From Bordetella genomosp. 4 (GTDB lineage Bacteria > Pseudomonadota > Gammaproteobacteria > Burkholderiales > Burkholderiaceae_B): a stretch of DNA of 64,000 nt. The notes under the pieces are model-generated. The model worked only from the letters and a program-made list of their open reading frames with translations, ran no database searches and was not told the origin of the DNA. Positions 9,575 to 21,280 of this stretch are shown one piece after another (position 1 is the first letter of the stretch; every line of letters starts with the position of its first letter). The stretch lies in the NCBI RefSeq assembly GCF_002261185.1, contig NZ_NEVQ01000001.1, forward strand, positions 62,001 through 126,000, written 5' to 3'. Made by a program: the position numbers and the translations under genes.

Positions 9575-10765
9575 TTAGGCGATGATCTTGGCGACGACGC
9601 CTGCGCCGACGGTACGGCCGCCTTCACGGATAGCGAAGCGCAGACCTTCTTCCATGGCGATCGGAGCCAGCAGCTTGACGGTCATCGACACGTTGTCGCC
9701 CGGCAACACCATTTCCTTGTCCTTGGGCAGGTCGATCGAGCCGGTCACGTCCGTCGTACGGAAGTAGAACTGCGGACGATAGCCGTTGAAGAACGGCGTG
9801 TGACGGCCACCTTCTTCCTTGGACAGAATGTACACCTCGGCGGTGAACTCCGTGTGCGGCGTGATCGAACCCGGCTTGGCCAGCACTTGGCCACGCTCGA
9901 CGTCTTCACGCTTGGTGCCGCGCAGCAGAATACCCACGTTGTCGCCCGCTTGACCTTGGTCCAGCAGCTTGCGGAACATTTCCACGCCCGTGCACGTCGT
10001 CTTCACCGTCGGCTTGATGCCCACGATTTCGATTTCTTCGCCAACCTTGATGATGCCGCGCTCAACACGACCGGTCACCACCGTGCCACGACCCGAGATC
10101 GAGAACACGTCTTCCACAGGCATCAGGAACGCACCGTCAACCGCACGCTCAGGCGTCGGGATGTACGTGTCCAGCGCATCGGCCAACGCCAAAATCGCTT
10201 GCTCGCCCAGTTCGCCCTTGTCGCCTTCGAGCGCCAGCTTGGCCGAACCCTTGATGATCGGCGTGTCGTCGCCCGGGAAGTCGTACTTCGACAGCAACTC
10301 GCGTACTTCCATTTCCACCAGCTCGAGCAGCTCGGCGTCATCAACCATGTCGGCCTTGTTCAGGAACACGATGATGTACGGCACGCCTACCTGGCGGCTC
10401 AGCAGAATGTGCTCACGCGTCTGCGGCATCGGGCCGTCAGCGGCCGAGCACACCAGGATCGCGCCGTCCATCTGCGCCGCACCCGTAATCATGTTCTTGA
10501 CGTAGTCGGCGTGACCCGGGCAGTCAACGTGCGCATAGTGACGGTTCTGCGTCTCGTATTCCACGTGTGCCGTGTTGATCGTGATACCACGCGCCTTCTC
10601 TTCCGGCGCCGCATCGATCTGGTCGTAGCCGCGGGCTTCGCCCCCGAACTTCGTCGACAGCACGGTCGTGATCGCCGCCGTCAACGTCGTTTTGCCGTGG
10701 TCAACGTGACCAATCGTACCCACGTTCACGTGCGGCTTGGTACGTTCAAACTTGCCTTTTGCCAT
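9575..10765 (-). CDS. tuf: Elongation factor Tu (str-operon copy)
   Basis: A 396-residue GTPase that delivers aminoacyl-tRNA to the ribosomal A site. Visible motifs are GHVDHGKTT (about residue 19), [20 protein letters not shown] (about 81) and NKADMVDD (about 136), followed by beta-barrel domains 2 and 3. The second copy at 33974-35164 encodes the same protein, and by eye the whole reading frame is base-for-base identical. The flanks diverge within a few bases of both ends, which suggests ongoing gene conversion. It lies between fusA and rpsJ. Confidence 0.99.
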   Translation of the reverse strand: MAKGKFERTKPHVNVGTIGHVDHGKTTLTAAITTVLSTKFGGEARGYDQIDAAPEEKARGITINTAHVEYETQNRHYAHVDCPGHADYVKNMITGAAQMDGAILVCSAADGPMPQTREHILLSRQVGVPYIIVFLNKADMVDDAELLELVEMEVRELLSKYDFPGDDTPIIKGSAKLALEGDKGELGEQAILALADALDTYIPTPERAVDGAFLMPVEDVFSISGRGTVVTGRVERGIIKVGEEIEIVGIKPTVKTTCTGVEMFRKLLDQGQAGDNVGILLRGTKREDVERGQVLAKPGSITPHTEFTAEVYILSKEEGGRHTPFFNGYRPQFYFRTTDVTGSIDLPKDKEMVLPGDNVSMTVKLLAPIAMEEGLRFAIREGGRTVGAGVVAKIIA

Positions 10766-10848
10766 GATCTCTATCCTTTGACTTTCAAGGAAACTGGGAT
10801 GATTGCCGCGCCCCGTGAGATGGTCGGGACGCGGCGACGGTATTTACT

Positions 10849-12951
<2,103 letters not shown>

Positions 12952-12969
12952 GGTAGGTTAGTCCTTAAA

Positions 12970-13440
12970 TTACCAGCGGAAATGGCTGAAGGCCTTGTTG
13001 GCCTCTGCCATCTTGTGCGTGTCTTCGCGTTTCTTCATTGCGGCGCCGCGGCCTTCCGCAGCGTCGATCAGTTCGCCAGCCAAGCGCAGATCCATCGACT
13101 TTTCGCCGCGCTTCTTGGCGGCCTCACGCAGCCAACGCATAGCCAAAGCCAGGCGGCGCACGGGGCGCACTTCAACCGGCACTTGGTAGTTGGCACCGCC
13201 CACGCGGCGGCTCTTGACTTCGACGATCGGCTTGATGTTGTTGATCGCCAGGCTGAAAACCTCGATCGGCTCTTTGCCGGTCTTGGCTTGAACTTGCTCG
13301 AGGGCACCATAGACGATGCGCTCGGCGACGGCCTTCTTGCCGTCCAGCATGACGACGTTCATGAACTTGGCGAGTTCGACGCTGCCGAACTTGGGATCGG
13401 GCAGAATCTCGCGCTTGGGTACTTCGCGACGACGGGGCAT
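12970..13440 (-). CDS. rpsG: 30S ribosomal protein S7
   Basis: A 156-residue protein beginning [20 protein letters not shown], with the conserved [20 protein letters not shown] segment and [14 protein letters not shown]7 nucleates the 30S head and, in E. coli, regulates its own operon at the rpsL-rpsG junction. Here that junction is 180 bases long and contains a GGTTGC/GCAACC hairpin, leaving room for such a site, but I cannot identify it with confidence. Confidence 0.98.
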   Translation of the reverse strand: MPRRREVPKREILPDPKFGSVELAKFMNVVMLDGKKAVAERIVYGALEQVQAKTGKEPIEVFSLAINNIKPIVEVKSRRVGGANYQVPVEVRPVRRLALAMRWLREAAKKRGEKSMDLRLAGELIDAAEGRGAAMKKREDTHKMAEANKAFSHFRW

Positions 13441-13620
13441 GTTGCTTCCTTGTGTCTATTCAGTTGAACCGAGTCTTGTGACACGGCCATGGCCACCCAA
13501 TAAGGCGACCCCTTACGTGCCGCGCACCGTCCTGAAATATAGAGGCTGGCGCGGTTGCACTATTTTGGTGGCGCTTACGCGCAACCGGGGGTACTACTGA
13601 AACTACGGTGTATAAGGCTT

Positions 13621-13998
13621 TTAGGCCTTCTTCGGGCGCTTGGCGCCGTACTTGGAACGAGCCTGCTTACGGTCTTTGACGCCTTGCAGGTCGAGCGAAC
13701 CACGAACGATGTGGTAACGCACACCCGGAAGATCTTTTACACGACCGCCACGCACCAGAACCACCGAGTGTTCCTGCAGGTTGTGGCCTTCACCGCCGAT
13801 GTACGAAATGACTTCGTAGCCGTTGGTCAGGCGAACCTTTGCGACTTTACGCAAAGCGGAGTTCGGCTTCTTGGGGGTGGTGGTGTACACGCGAGTGCAC
13901 ACGCCGCGGCGTTGCGGGCAGTTTTCGAGCGCGGGGCTCTTGCTCTTGATGATGCTGACTTCGCGCGGCTTGCGCACGAGCTGGCTAATGGTAGGCAT
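13621..13998 (-). CDS. rpsL: 30S ribosomal protein S12
   Basis: The start is set at [14 protein letters not shown] (125 residues, the family length) with AAAGG just upstream. An in-frame upstream extension is rejected. S12 monitors codon-anticodon pairing. The two lysines whose replacement gives streptomycin resistance are present (in [13 protein letters not shown] and [13 protein letters not shown]), so the allele looks sensitive. It is the first gene of the str operon. Confidence 0.98.
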
Positions 13999-14220
13999 GA
14001 CCTTTGAAATCCCTTTTACGTACCACTGGTAAGTACTTGAAGTACTCGTGTCTCTGGCGGATCGCCCCAACAGGGCCGGTACACCAGTGAGAGGCAGTTC
14101 ACGCAAAACCGCCTCAAACGTTTCTTACGTAAAAGAGCGGGTCTTGCAGACAAAACGCACAAAGGCCACCAGTCGTGGAATTGGCAAACCTTTATACGCA
14201 AATAAAGCAGTAAGCCCGTC

Positions 14221-14249
14221 AGCATAACCCAGAAGGCGGCCCATGTCAA
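14221..14249 (-). promoter_or_regulatory. rpsL: Strong sigma-70-type promoter of the str operon
   Basis: Read leftward, a perfect TTGACA is followed after 17 bases by TATGCT. Transcription would begin near 14214, leaving a leader of about 215 bases before rpsL. It is in the 419-base gene-free interval between rpsL and the regulator gene. A second weak -10-like TATAAA lies nearer rpsL without a good -35. I see no clear terminator for the upstream regulator in this interval. Confidence 0.8.
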
Positions 14250-14417
14250 AGACTCCTGTATTTCGACACAGAGCCCATGAAAGGCACGCTAATTTACCGG
14301 GTACCGTACGACGGATTGATGACAGCTCGCGCTTGCAACGGCTTTTTATCAGCCGGCCGTCCGAAGCGCGCTAAGAAATAGGCGCAGACACAAGGCAGCC
14401 AGGCGAGACCGGGGCTT

Positions 14418-15164
14418 TTATTGATCGGCGAACAGATAGCCGCTGCCATAGACGGTACGAATCGGCAGGATGACGCCGGCCAGCTCGGCTTTGCGCCGTA
14501 AACGGCTGACAATGACGTCGATACTGCGCGAACCGCCGGCCCTGGGAGTGGTGCCGGCAGCGCCGTCGAGGTGCTTGTTCAGCTCGGCCCGTGCGACTGC
14601 CTGCCCCGGCGCCTCCAGCAAGGTGCGAACGATATGCCGCTCGTTGGCAGACAACGAAATGGAGACGCCCGAGGGTGCCATCAAAGTCCAGTTCTGGTCG
14701 CGCAGTTCCCAGCTTCCGGTGGGGGTATTCGTCGGCACCTGTTCGACGGCGTTGTCCGTCGCTGCTTGGGTGCGGCCAGGCAACCGGCGACCAAGCGCCA
14801 TCAGAACGCCAACGAGCTCACGGACGTCAAACGGAGACACCAAACACGCATCTGCGCCACTTTGCAGGCAACGCAAACGGTTTTCCACCTGGAGATTGGC
14901 GCCCAGCACCACGACCCCCAGCGTTGAGGAAGTGCGTAAGCGCGACACCAGGGCGTAACCGATCTCATCGAGCTCGCCGATGTCCAGGACGGCAGCATCG
15001 TAGCCCCCGGTCCCCAGTTGGCCGAATAACTCGAGAGGCGTGGCGCAGCCGTGCGCCGCAATTCCCGCTTGTTGCATCGCCGCAACTGATTTCCCACAGG
15101 CCATCGAGTCGGGCATCATGATAAGGACTTTCAACTGCTTCATAGTGAACATTTTCAGATCCAC
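14418..15164 (-). CDS. Atypical OmpR-family response regulator with degenerate receiver
   Basis: A 248-residue protein: receiver-like domain (about 10-128), linker, then an OmpR/PhoB winged helix (about 150-245, ending RTVYGSGYLFADQ). The receiver keeps the phospho-acceptor aspartate (D61 in VLDIGELDE). It lacks the usual acidic pair (only D19), has Gly instead of Thr/Ser at position 88, and Ser110 replaces the invariant lysine (CLVSPF for the usual LVKPF). It may therefore work without phosphorylation. GTG is chosen as start because AGGAG lies seven bases upstream. It diverges from a canonical OmpR-type regulator and reads towards the str operon. Its target is unknown. Confidence 0.85.
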   Translation of the reverse strand: MDLKMFTMKQLKVLIMMPDSMACGKSVAAMQQAGIAAHGCATPLELFGQLGTGGYDAAVLDIGELDEIGYALVSRLRTSSTLGVVVLGANLQVENRLRCLQSGADACLVSPFDVRELVGVLMALGRRLPGRTQAATDNAVEQVPTNTPTGSWELRDQNWTLMAPSGVSISLSANERHIVRTLLEAPGQAVARAELNKHLDGAAGTTPRAGGSRSIDVIVSRLRRKAELAGVILPIRTVYGSGYLFADQ

Positions 15165-15244
15165 CCCGGAACTCCTGCTCCCCGCAGCCGATCTGCACGC
15201 ATTGATAAGAACGTCGACAGTGTGACGCCTTATTGCGCAAAACC

Positions 15245-15264
15245 TTAGTCAAGATTCGTCAACT
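15245..15264. promoter_or_regulatory. Direct repeat, possible OmpR-type operator
   Basis: Two adjacent 10-base units, TTAGTCAAGA and TTCGTCAACT, agree at seven of ten positions (shared core GTCAA). A 10-base repeat period is typical of OmpR/PhoB winged-helix dimers. It lies 81 bases upstream of the left regulator and 150 bases upstream of the right one, so it could serve either. No experimental basis. Confidence 0.4.
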
Positions 15265-15332
15265 TTGCGGTACTTAACATTCGCGCTGCTTTGCATTAGA
15301 GCAATAGTGTATCCCGCGGTATCATTCACGCT

Positions 15333-15352
15333 GTACGTGGGTTTACACGTAC
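15333..15352. repeat. Perfect 7-bp inverted repeat in the divergent regulator promoter region
   Basis: Arms GTACGTG and CACGTAC are separated by six bases. It lies 64 bases upstream of the second regulator's start codon. It could be an operator or a small leader hairpin; its symmetry is not that expected of an OmpR-family site. Confidence 0.4.
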
Positions 15353-15416
15353 TCGGAGCGGCATACCCGACCGCAGACTTTAACGCAGCCAAGGGCTCCC
15401 TCACCTCGAATTCGCT

Positions 15417-16133
15417 ATGCAGATTGCCTCGCTGGAAGACGACCTGGACCAGGCCCGGCATATTCAGCAGGTTCTTGCTTCTGCTGGGTATACCTGCCAT
15501 AGCTATCAGAACGGCCGCGACTTGTTGGCCGCCCTGCGTAGCCAGTCCTTCGACCTTATCTTGCTCGATTGGCAAGTCCCGGACATTGCCGGCGACGAGG
15601 TCTTGAGGCATATACGCGCCACACTAGGCATGCAGATCCCGGTGATTTTCGTCACCAGCCGCACCCTGGAACAGGATCTGGTCCAAGGCTTGCAAGCCGG
15701 CGCCGACGACTATGTGGTTAAACCGCTACGTCCTGCTGAGTTGCTGGCGCGCGTTAGCGCCTTGTTACGGCGTTCGCAGGCCGCTTTGCCCGTGCCAGGG
15801 CCTTTTTCCGTCGCCGACTATCGTATTGACCCAGCGACCCGATCGATTTCGCTGCACGATCAAACGGTAACCCTCGCCCCGAAGGAATTCGAATTAGCGC
15901 AGCTGTTCTTCCGCAATGTGGGACGGCTATTGTCACGCGATGTACTGGCCGAAAGCGTGTGGAACCGTGAAATTCCCGCCACATCCCGGACGTTGGACAC
16001 TCATTTGTCGAACATACGCCAAAAATTGCGGCTACACCCGGAAAACGGGGTCCGGTTGGTATCGTCATATGCCTTGGGTTATCGCCTGGAATTGATCGAC
16101 GGCAATACAACGGTGCCCCCGGCCACTAACTAA
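15417..16133 (+). CDS. Canonical OmpR-family response regulator
   Basis: A 238-residue two-domain regulator. Receiver about 1-118 with acidic residues E7/D8/D9, phospho-acceptor D51, T80 and K102 all present. Winged helix about 135-228 with the segments TVTLAPKEFELAQLFFRNVG and RTLDTHLSNIRQKLRL. It is followed in the same direction by a LysM/FecR protein and a CHASE2 histidine kinase, which is its likely partner by context. No clear ribosome-binding site precedes the chosen ATG, so the start is only moderately secure. Regulated genes are unknown. Confidence 0.9.
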   Translation: MQIASLEDDLDQARHIQQVLASAGYTCHSYQNGRDLLAALRSQSFDLILLDWQVPDIAGDEVLRHIRATLGMQIPVIFVTSRTLEQDLVQGLQAGADDYVVKPLRPAELLARVSALLRRSQAALPVPGPFSVADYRIDPATRSISLHDQTVTLAPKEFELAQLFFRNVGRLLSRDVLAESVWNREIPATSRTLDTHLSNIRQKLRLHPENGVRLVSSYALGYRLELIDGNTTVPPATN

Positions 16134-16202
16134 GCACAACGGGCCGGGTATGTTCCCGAAAATTGATAACTATTGCCCGCTTTTCATCGGAGAATTTTCC
16201 AA

Positions 16203-17297
16203 ATGATATGGCGCTTTATCCGCCTGCTTGCCACATGGAGCGCGCTCGCTGTCAGCCCATTGGCCATGGCCCAGCCTGCGGGTGCGCTTGGCGATGATTT
16301 TGTCTACCGCATCCGGTCCGGGGATACGCTGATTGATTTGGCTAATCTCTACACGCGCAATAGTGCAAACTGGACGATACTGCAAAGCCACAACTCGGTC
16401 AGCGACCCCCTGCGCTTGGTGATAGGCTCGGAGTTGCGGATTCCTTTTGCATTGATTCCCGAAATCCCGGCGCCAACGACTGCAATGCACGTTAGCGGCC
16501 AGGCGCAGGTCGACGGTGTTCCTCTGCGCGCAGGGATGTCGATCAACGAAGGCGCCACCGTAACAACCGCATCCGATGGGTTTGTTACCTTGCAGCTATC
16601 GGATGGCACCAAAATCACGCTGCCCAGAGGGAGCGCGACGCAATTGGAACGTCTGCGCCAATTCGAAGGAGCCGCGCTGACTGACTCGATCTTGCACGTA
16701 GAGCAAGGCGAAGTCGATTCACACGTTGCGCCGTCAGGCCAAGGGGTGGGACGGTTCGAGATCCGCACGCCCGTCGCTGTCATGGGTGTGCGAGGCACCC
16801 GTTTTCGAGTGCAAACAGCAGACCAAGGCGCACGCAGCGAGGTCCTGGAAGGCAGCGTCCGCGTAAAGACATCGTCTGCATCGAGTCAGCCCGTCGCGCT
16901 GTCCTCGGGCTATGGTGCGGCCATTGGCGCCAACGGCGCCCTTAATGTCCAGCCGCTCTTGCCCGCTCCCCAGCTTGGTCCCGCCCAACGTACGGGCTCC
17001 GGCCTATGGACGGCTCCGTTTTCTCCCGTGCCGGGAGCCGTCGCCTATTTGGTGCAGGTTTCACGTGACCCGGAAGGTCTGGAGTTAACGTCGTCAGAGC
17101 GATTTGATAGCGCCGATATCCGCTTTGCCGCACGGCGTCCGGGGACTCACTACGTGGCAGTGCGCGCGATCGATGCGACAGGATTGGGCGGGCGCGATGC
17201 CTATCTCGCATTTGAGGGCGCCAACGCGCTCATGTCCGGCTCGGAGCAGCCGATCATGCTGAGCGACGGTGGTGTGGTCACACTGACCGACTATTGA
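16203..17297 (+). CDS. Exported LysM and FecR-domain protein
   Basis: The ATG at this position has GGAG upstream and yields a signal peptide (hydrophobic core about 8-20, cleavage after AMA at about residue 23). A LysM domain follows (about 33-82: YRIRSGDTLIDLANLYTR), predicted to bind peptidoglycan. Next comes a FecR domain (about 105-215, including RFEIRTPVAVMGVRGTRFRV), then a C-terminal part resembling a fibronectin-type beta sandwich. 364 residues. FecR domains usually sense or transduce envelope signals. Here it stands between a response regulator and a CHASE2 kinase, 22 bases before the kinase, so a periplasmic sensory role is inferred. An earlier TTG start is possible. Confidence 0.85.
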   Translation: MIWRFIRLLATWSALAVSPLAMAQPAGALGDDFVYRIRSGDTLIDLANLYTRNSANWTILQSHNSVSDPLRLVIGSELRIPFALIPEIPAPTTAMHVSGQAQVDGVPLRAGMSINEGATVTTASDGFVTLQLSDGTKITLPRGSATQLERLRQFEGAALTDSILHVEQGEVDSHVAPSGQGVGRFEIRTPVAVMGVRGTRFRVQTADQGARSEVLEGSVRVKTSSASSQPVALSSGYGAAIGANGALNVQPLLPAPQLGPAQRTGSGLWTAPFSPVPGAVAYLVQVSRDPEGLELTSSERFDSADIRFAARRPGTHYVAVRAIDATGLGGRDAYLAFEGANALMSGSEQPIMLSDGGVVTLTDY

Positions 17298-17319
17298 ACG
17301 CCTGAGCGACGCTCGAATC

Positions 17320-19764
17320 ATGCCGATCAATACAGTAGCTAGCCGGCTCGAGCGCTCATACTTACGCCTGTTGCTCGGCGTCTCATTGGTGGCGTTTACG
17401 GCGCTGCTGGGCTGGCTCAATGGATTGGGCCGCCTCGATCAGCTGATCTACGACCGCGCTATTTCGCTGATCAATCGCCCCGCTCCAACCGATGTATTGA
17501 TCGTCACGATTGACGACAGCGCGATCAATACCTTGGGGCGCTGGCCTTGGCCGCGCTCCTTACATGCCATGTTGCTGGAGCGCCTGCAGACTGCGCGTGC
17601 GGTGGGTTTGGATATCGTTTTTTCCGAATCCAACGTACAGCGCACCGAAGACGACCGACTGTTGATCGACGCCGTCCAAAGACATGGGCGTGTTGTATTG
17701 CCGATCGTCCTGGATAACCTTGACCGTCCTACACGCGCGGAGCTGCCTCTGGCCTCGCTGGCCCAGGCTGCCGCCGGCTTGGGCTATATCAATGTCGATC
17801 CCGATGATGATGGCGTTCTCAGGCGCACCACGTGGGCACGCAACACCGGAAATCTGCCGTGGCATCAATTTGCGCTGGCCATGTTGGAGGTGGGCGGCGA
17901 CGCACCACAGGTGCACCGCTTCTTGACGCAATTACCGCCTGACGCCACGACGTTGATTCCGTATGCAGGTCCGCCAGGACATTTTCAATCCGTCTCGTAT
18001 CTGGCGCTCTTGCGCGGCCAGGTTCCACCAGACGCGATAAAGGATAAGTACGTCATCGTCGGCGCCTGGGCGACAGGCCTGGGGGATGTCTTTCCGTCGC
18101 CGGTATCGCACAACACCAGCGGCATACAGGGCGTAGAGGTCATCGCCAACCTGCTGTACGCGGCCCGGCAAGGTTCCATATTGGTGCCGGCTCAAACCTG
18201 GCAAACCGCCCTGGCTGGCGCCATTCCCGTGTTACTGCTGTGCCTGGCACTGCCCAGACTGTCGCCTCGTCAGGCGCTCCTGTGCAGTGCCGCCCTGCTC
18301 GGCGCAATCCTGGTCGGAACCATCGCCATCCTGTCTTTCTGGAACATATGGATCCCGCCCACTGCAGCACTGCTCGGCGTCGCGCTCAGCTATCCGATAT
18401 GGAGCTGGCGTAGCCAGGAGGCGGCGCTGCGCTATATGAGCCGAGAAATGAAGCGGCTGCGCGTCGAATATCCTCCTGTACTCGATGAAACGACTCATTC
18501 CTTCGAGCACCGTATCGGACGTTCGCTGGATCATCATGTCCATGAGCTCGACCGGACGCTGACTCACGTACGTAACTTGCGCCGTTTTGTCGAAGACGGT
18601 CTGGACGGCATGCCCGACGCGACGATGGTGATCGACAAAAAAGGCCGGCTGCAATACAAGAACCGCCCCGCCGATATGTATTTTCTGCAGCTCGGGATCC
18701 GGCTGCCCCGTATCGGACAGACTATCGCGCCAGCCCTCGAGCAGGCGTTTACCGCCCCTGCAACGCGCCAAACCGTGCGCCAGGCATTGCAGCCTCCCGC
18801 CGACGGCGATCAAACCCCTGACGCAACAAAAGAAACCGAAACAGCGGCGACTCGCACAAGCGTCGAAGTCCGCGATCGCGCAGAACATGATCTATTGATC
18901 CGCTGCTCTCCCATCCGTACGGCGCAAGGCGCTTACGCCGGTATGGTTGTCACGCTGAGCGACATCAGCGCTGTGCGCCAGGCCGAGCGTCAGCGTGAGG
19001 AAACGCTGCGATTTATCTCACACGATATGCGAGCCCCTCAAAACTCCATTTTGGCGCTCGTAGAGCTCGCGACAAGATCGCAGCAGACTGGATCCGGGAC
19101 CGTCGATTCTCACGTCGAGCATACAAGGCTGCGGCCGACCGCGCTGGTACACGATAGCCAGCTGCATGCGGCAGATCACCCGCCTGCCCAAACGCTAACT
19201 CGCATCGCGCATCTGGCCAACCGTACGCTAAGACTGGTGGATGACTTTATTCAGCTTAATCGCGCTGAATCCATGAGCATTGCTCGCGATCGGCTGGATC
19301 TCGCGGCCATGCTGCACGAGATTTCCGATGATTTCTGGGCCGCAGCGCAAGCCCGCGCCATGACCTTGGACGTTCAGTCATCGGTGCCCGTCGCCCTGGC
19401 GTATGGCGACTCGGCACTTATTCTGCGCGCGCTGAGCAATCTGCTCGACAATGCCATCAAATATAGTGCCGACAACAGCACGATCCATGTGCGTCTATCG
19501 CCCGATGTGGACACGTGGGCCATTGACATTCAAGACACCGGCCCGGGCATTGCGGTCGAAGACCAGGCACATCTGTTTGAACCTTTTTTCCGCACGAAAA
19601 CGGTACAAGACTCCAACACGGAAGGTTCGGGACTCGGCTTGGCTTTTGTGCATGCGGTCGCACAGCGCCATGGCGGCAGTGTTACCTTGCATAGTGAGCT
19701 GGGCGTGGGCTCACGATTTACGTTCCGTGTGCCTGTCGGGACCGTCAGCGAAACAGATGCGTAA
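17320..19764 (+). CDS. CHASE2-domain sensor histidine kinase
   Basis: An 814-residue membrane kinase. One N-terminal transmembrane segment (about 18-38), a periplasmic CHASE2 domain (about 40-285, with DRAISLINRPAPTDVLIVTI), then a cluster of about three transmembrane segments (290-365). A PAS-like domain (about 425-550) precedes a HisKA domain with the phospho-acceptor histidine in FISHDMRAPQNSI (about 566), and a HATPase domain with N (LLDNAIKYS), G1 (DTGPGI), F and G2 (GSGLGLAFVHAV) boxes. All catalytic boxes are intact. It very probably phosphorylates the regulator two genes upstream. The 3' end overlaps the convergent gene by 20 bases. Confidence 0.92.
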   Translation: MPINTVASRLERSYLRLLLGVSLVAFTALLGWLNGLGRLDQLIYDRAISLINRPAPTDVLIVTIDDSAINTLGRWPWPRSLHAMLLERLQTARAVGLDIVFSESNVQRTEDDRLLIDAVQRHGRVVLPIVLDNLDRPTRAELPLASLAQAAAGLGYINVDPDDDGVLRRTTWARNTGNLPWHQFALAMLEVGGDAPQVHRFLTQLPPDATTLIPYAGPPGHFQSVSYLALLRGQVPPDAIKDKYVIVGAWATGLGDVFPSPVSHNTSGIQGVEVIANLLYAARQGSILVPAQTWQTALAGAIPVLLLCLALPRLSPRQALLCSAALLGAILVGTIAILSFWNIWIPPTAALLGVALSYPIWSWRSQEAALRYMSREMKRLRVEYPPVLDETTHSFEHRIGRSLDHHVHELDRTLTHVRNLRRFVEDGLDGMPDATMVIDKKGRLQYKNRPADMYFLQLGIRLPRIGQTIAPALEQAFTAPATRQTVRQALQPPADGDQTPDATKETETAATRTSVEVRDRAEHDLLIRCSPIRTAQGAYAGMVVTLSDISAVRQAERQREETLRFISHDMRAPQNSILALVELATRSQQTGSGTVDSHVEHTRLRPTALVHDSQLHAADHPPAQTLTRIAHLANRTLRLVDDFIQLNRAESMSIARDRLDLAAMLHEISDDFWAAAQARAMTLDVQSSVPVALAYGDSALILRALSNLLDNAIKYSADNSTIHVRLSPDVDTWAIDIQDTGPGIAVEDQAHLFEPFFRTKTVQDSNTEGSGLGLAFVHAVAQRHGGSVTLHSELGVGSRFTFRVPVGTVSETDA

Positions 19765-21067
19765 TCACCGCAGGCTTGCCTGCTGTCACGACGAGCGTCG
19801 TGTTGTAGGGCGGCTGTGCACTGTTGCGTATCGTGACCGCGTATTTGCCCGGACGCAACATGACGGTTTTTAGCGGCGGGGTGACGCCGTGTGATACCCC
19901 ATCGATCAGGATCTCGCCCCAGGGCCGTACATTAATGCTCACCCGCACGGGAGCTGGCGCCTTGCGCTCCGGTTTTACCGTAGTCTCTACTGGCGCCGGC
20001 GGTGTGACGGATGCCGTGGTGGTGGTATTGGATTCATCGCCCTCTTCCTCACTAGACCGTACCAGGAACGTTGGCGCCAAGTCAGGCGGTTGTGCTATCC
20101 GCAGGCGGGATTCAGCGTTGGACGGCTCTGACACAAGCACGCGTTCGCCGCTCTCAACCGACTGTGATTGAGGCCCCGGTGCCGGTTGCGCGGCAGACGA
20201 CGTGGTTTTCGCATCCGAACCACTTACCGCCAGTTCTGAATGCGTGATGACGGGCTCTGGCCCACCGGACAACCGTCCCCACCAATACACGGCCACGCCC
20301 AACGTAGCAATACCCAATAGCACCGCCTGGATGACGGTTCGCAACGAAAGTCCGCGCGCAGGTCCACTCGCGTCAGCCTGGGCAGACGACGGCAGCGGTA
20401 CAACCGTTTCTGCAGCGGGCTCCAGTGGTTGCACCAACCTAGGCAAGGCCAGAAGTTCGGCGTAGGCCTGCATGGTTTGCGGCCGATCCGCCGGATTGAT
20501 CGCCAGCCCTGCATCGATGGCTCGCAGAAAAGTGTCTGAGTATTTGCTGAGCCCCAGTGTCTGCAAAGGCTGATGTGTGTCGGCAACGCGGCGTTCGGCT
20601 GCTGGAGGCGGCTGTTGGCCTGCCACCAGCGAATAAGCGACCGCGCTCAATGCATAGACGTCTGTCCAGGGGCCTCGCGGCCAATCAGGGGATTCGGTAT
20701 ACAGCTCGAACGGGGCATAGCCCGGCGTCAGCGTTCGAGGCCGTGGCGACGGTCCATTCTCTGCCGAGAGTGCCATTAAATGCGCTCGACCCGATTCGTC
20801 CAATCCGACCGAATGCACAGAAATGTCTCCGCAGATCCGACCAGCTCGATGCAATGCCTCGAGTTCAGGAATCAGCTCGGCAATAATGCGTTGAATACGT
20901 CCTTGGGGGACCCCGCCCGCAATCGTGGCTGCGATCGCGCTCAGCGGTCGATGTGCAAGTGGCGCGGCGCCGGCAAAGGGCCCGCGCGGTGTCGAAAAAC
21001 CCGCAGAGGAAAGCATGGATGCACTAAACGAGAAAGACGATCCTGTATAACAACATATCGTTGCCAA
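19745..21067 (-). CDS. Membrane protein with C-lobe-only protein-kinase remnant and PEGA domain
   Basis: Up to 440 residues from a TTG start with AGG upstream; an ATG 17 codons later is an alternative. Residues about 50-215 match only the C-lobe of Ser/Thr kinases: helix E (ELEALHRAGRI), a catalytic-loop relic (CGDISVHSVGLD, without the HRD His/Arg and with the loop Asn replaced), no DFG, and an activation-segment end TPGYAPFELY. There is no N-lobe and so no ATP-binding lysine. A transmembrane helix (about 242-264) is followed by a variable Ser/Thr/Pro-rich stretch and a PEGA domain (about 370-440). Likely a pseudokinase with a periplasmic C-terminus. Convergent with the CHASE2 kinase. Confidence 0.75.
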   Translation of the reverse strand: MATICCYTGSSFSFSASMLSSAGFSTPRGPFAGAAPLAHRPLSAIAATIAGGVPQGRIQRIIAELIPELEALHRAGRICGDISVHSVGLDESGRAHLMALSAENGPSPRPRTLTPGYAPFELYTESPDWPRGPWTDVYALSAVAYSLVAGQQPPPAAERRVADTHQPLQTLGLSKYSDTFLRAIDAGLAINPADRPQTMQAYAELLALPRLVQPLEPAAETVVPLPSSAQADASGPARGLSLRTVIQAVLLGIATLGVAVYWWGRLSGGPEPVITHSELAVSGSDAKTTSSAAQPAPGPQSQSVESGERVLVSEPSNAESRLRIAQPPDLAPTFLVRSSEEEGDESNTTTTASVTPPAPVETTVKPERKAPAPVRVSINVRPWGEILIDGVSHGVTPPLKTVMLRPGKYAVTIRNSAQPPYNTTLVVTAGKPAVITHLFR

Positions 21068-21280
21068 CCTTTACCTGCCCCGCCGGACACATGGGCGGAC
21101 CCAGGGCGTTACGTTTTATAACGCCAATTATCAGTTAAAAGCACTTTTTGTGCATGATGGCGCGCGCTATTAACGCATACAGCGGATATTATCCGAGCAT
21201 CCTGCCGGTAGCATTTCATAATCGATACGCCCGGAACAGGATGTGACGTTCCCTTTACACCGGCATAGGCTTAATCGTTC

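Noticed and set aside
19745-21280. Frameshifted N-lobe upstream of the kinase remnant
   Set aside because: The upstream 213 bases are AT-rich promoter-like DNA shared with the divergent lipoprotein gene; no glycine-rich loop or VAIK-like motif is readable in any frame.
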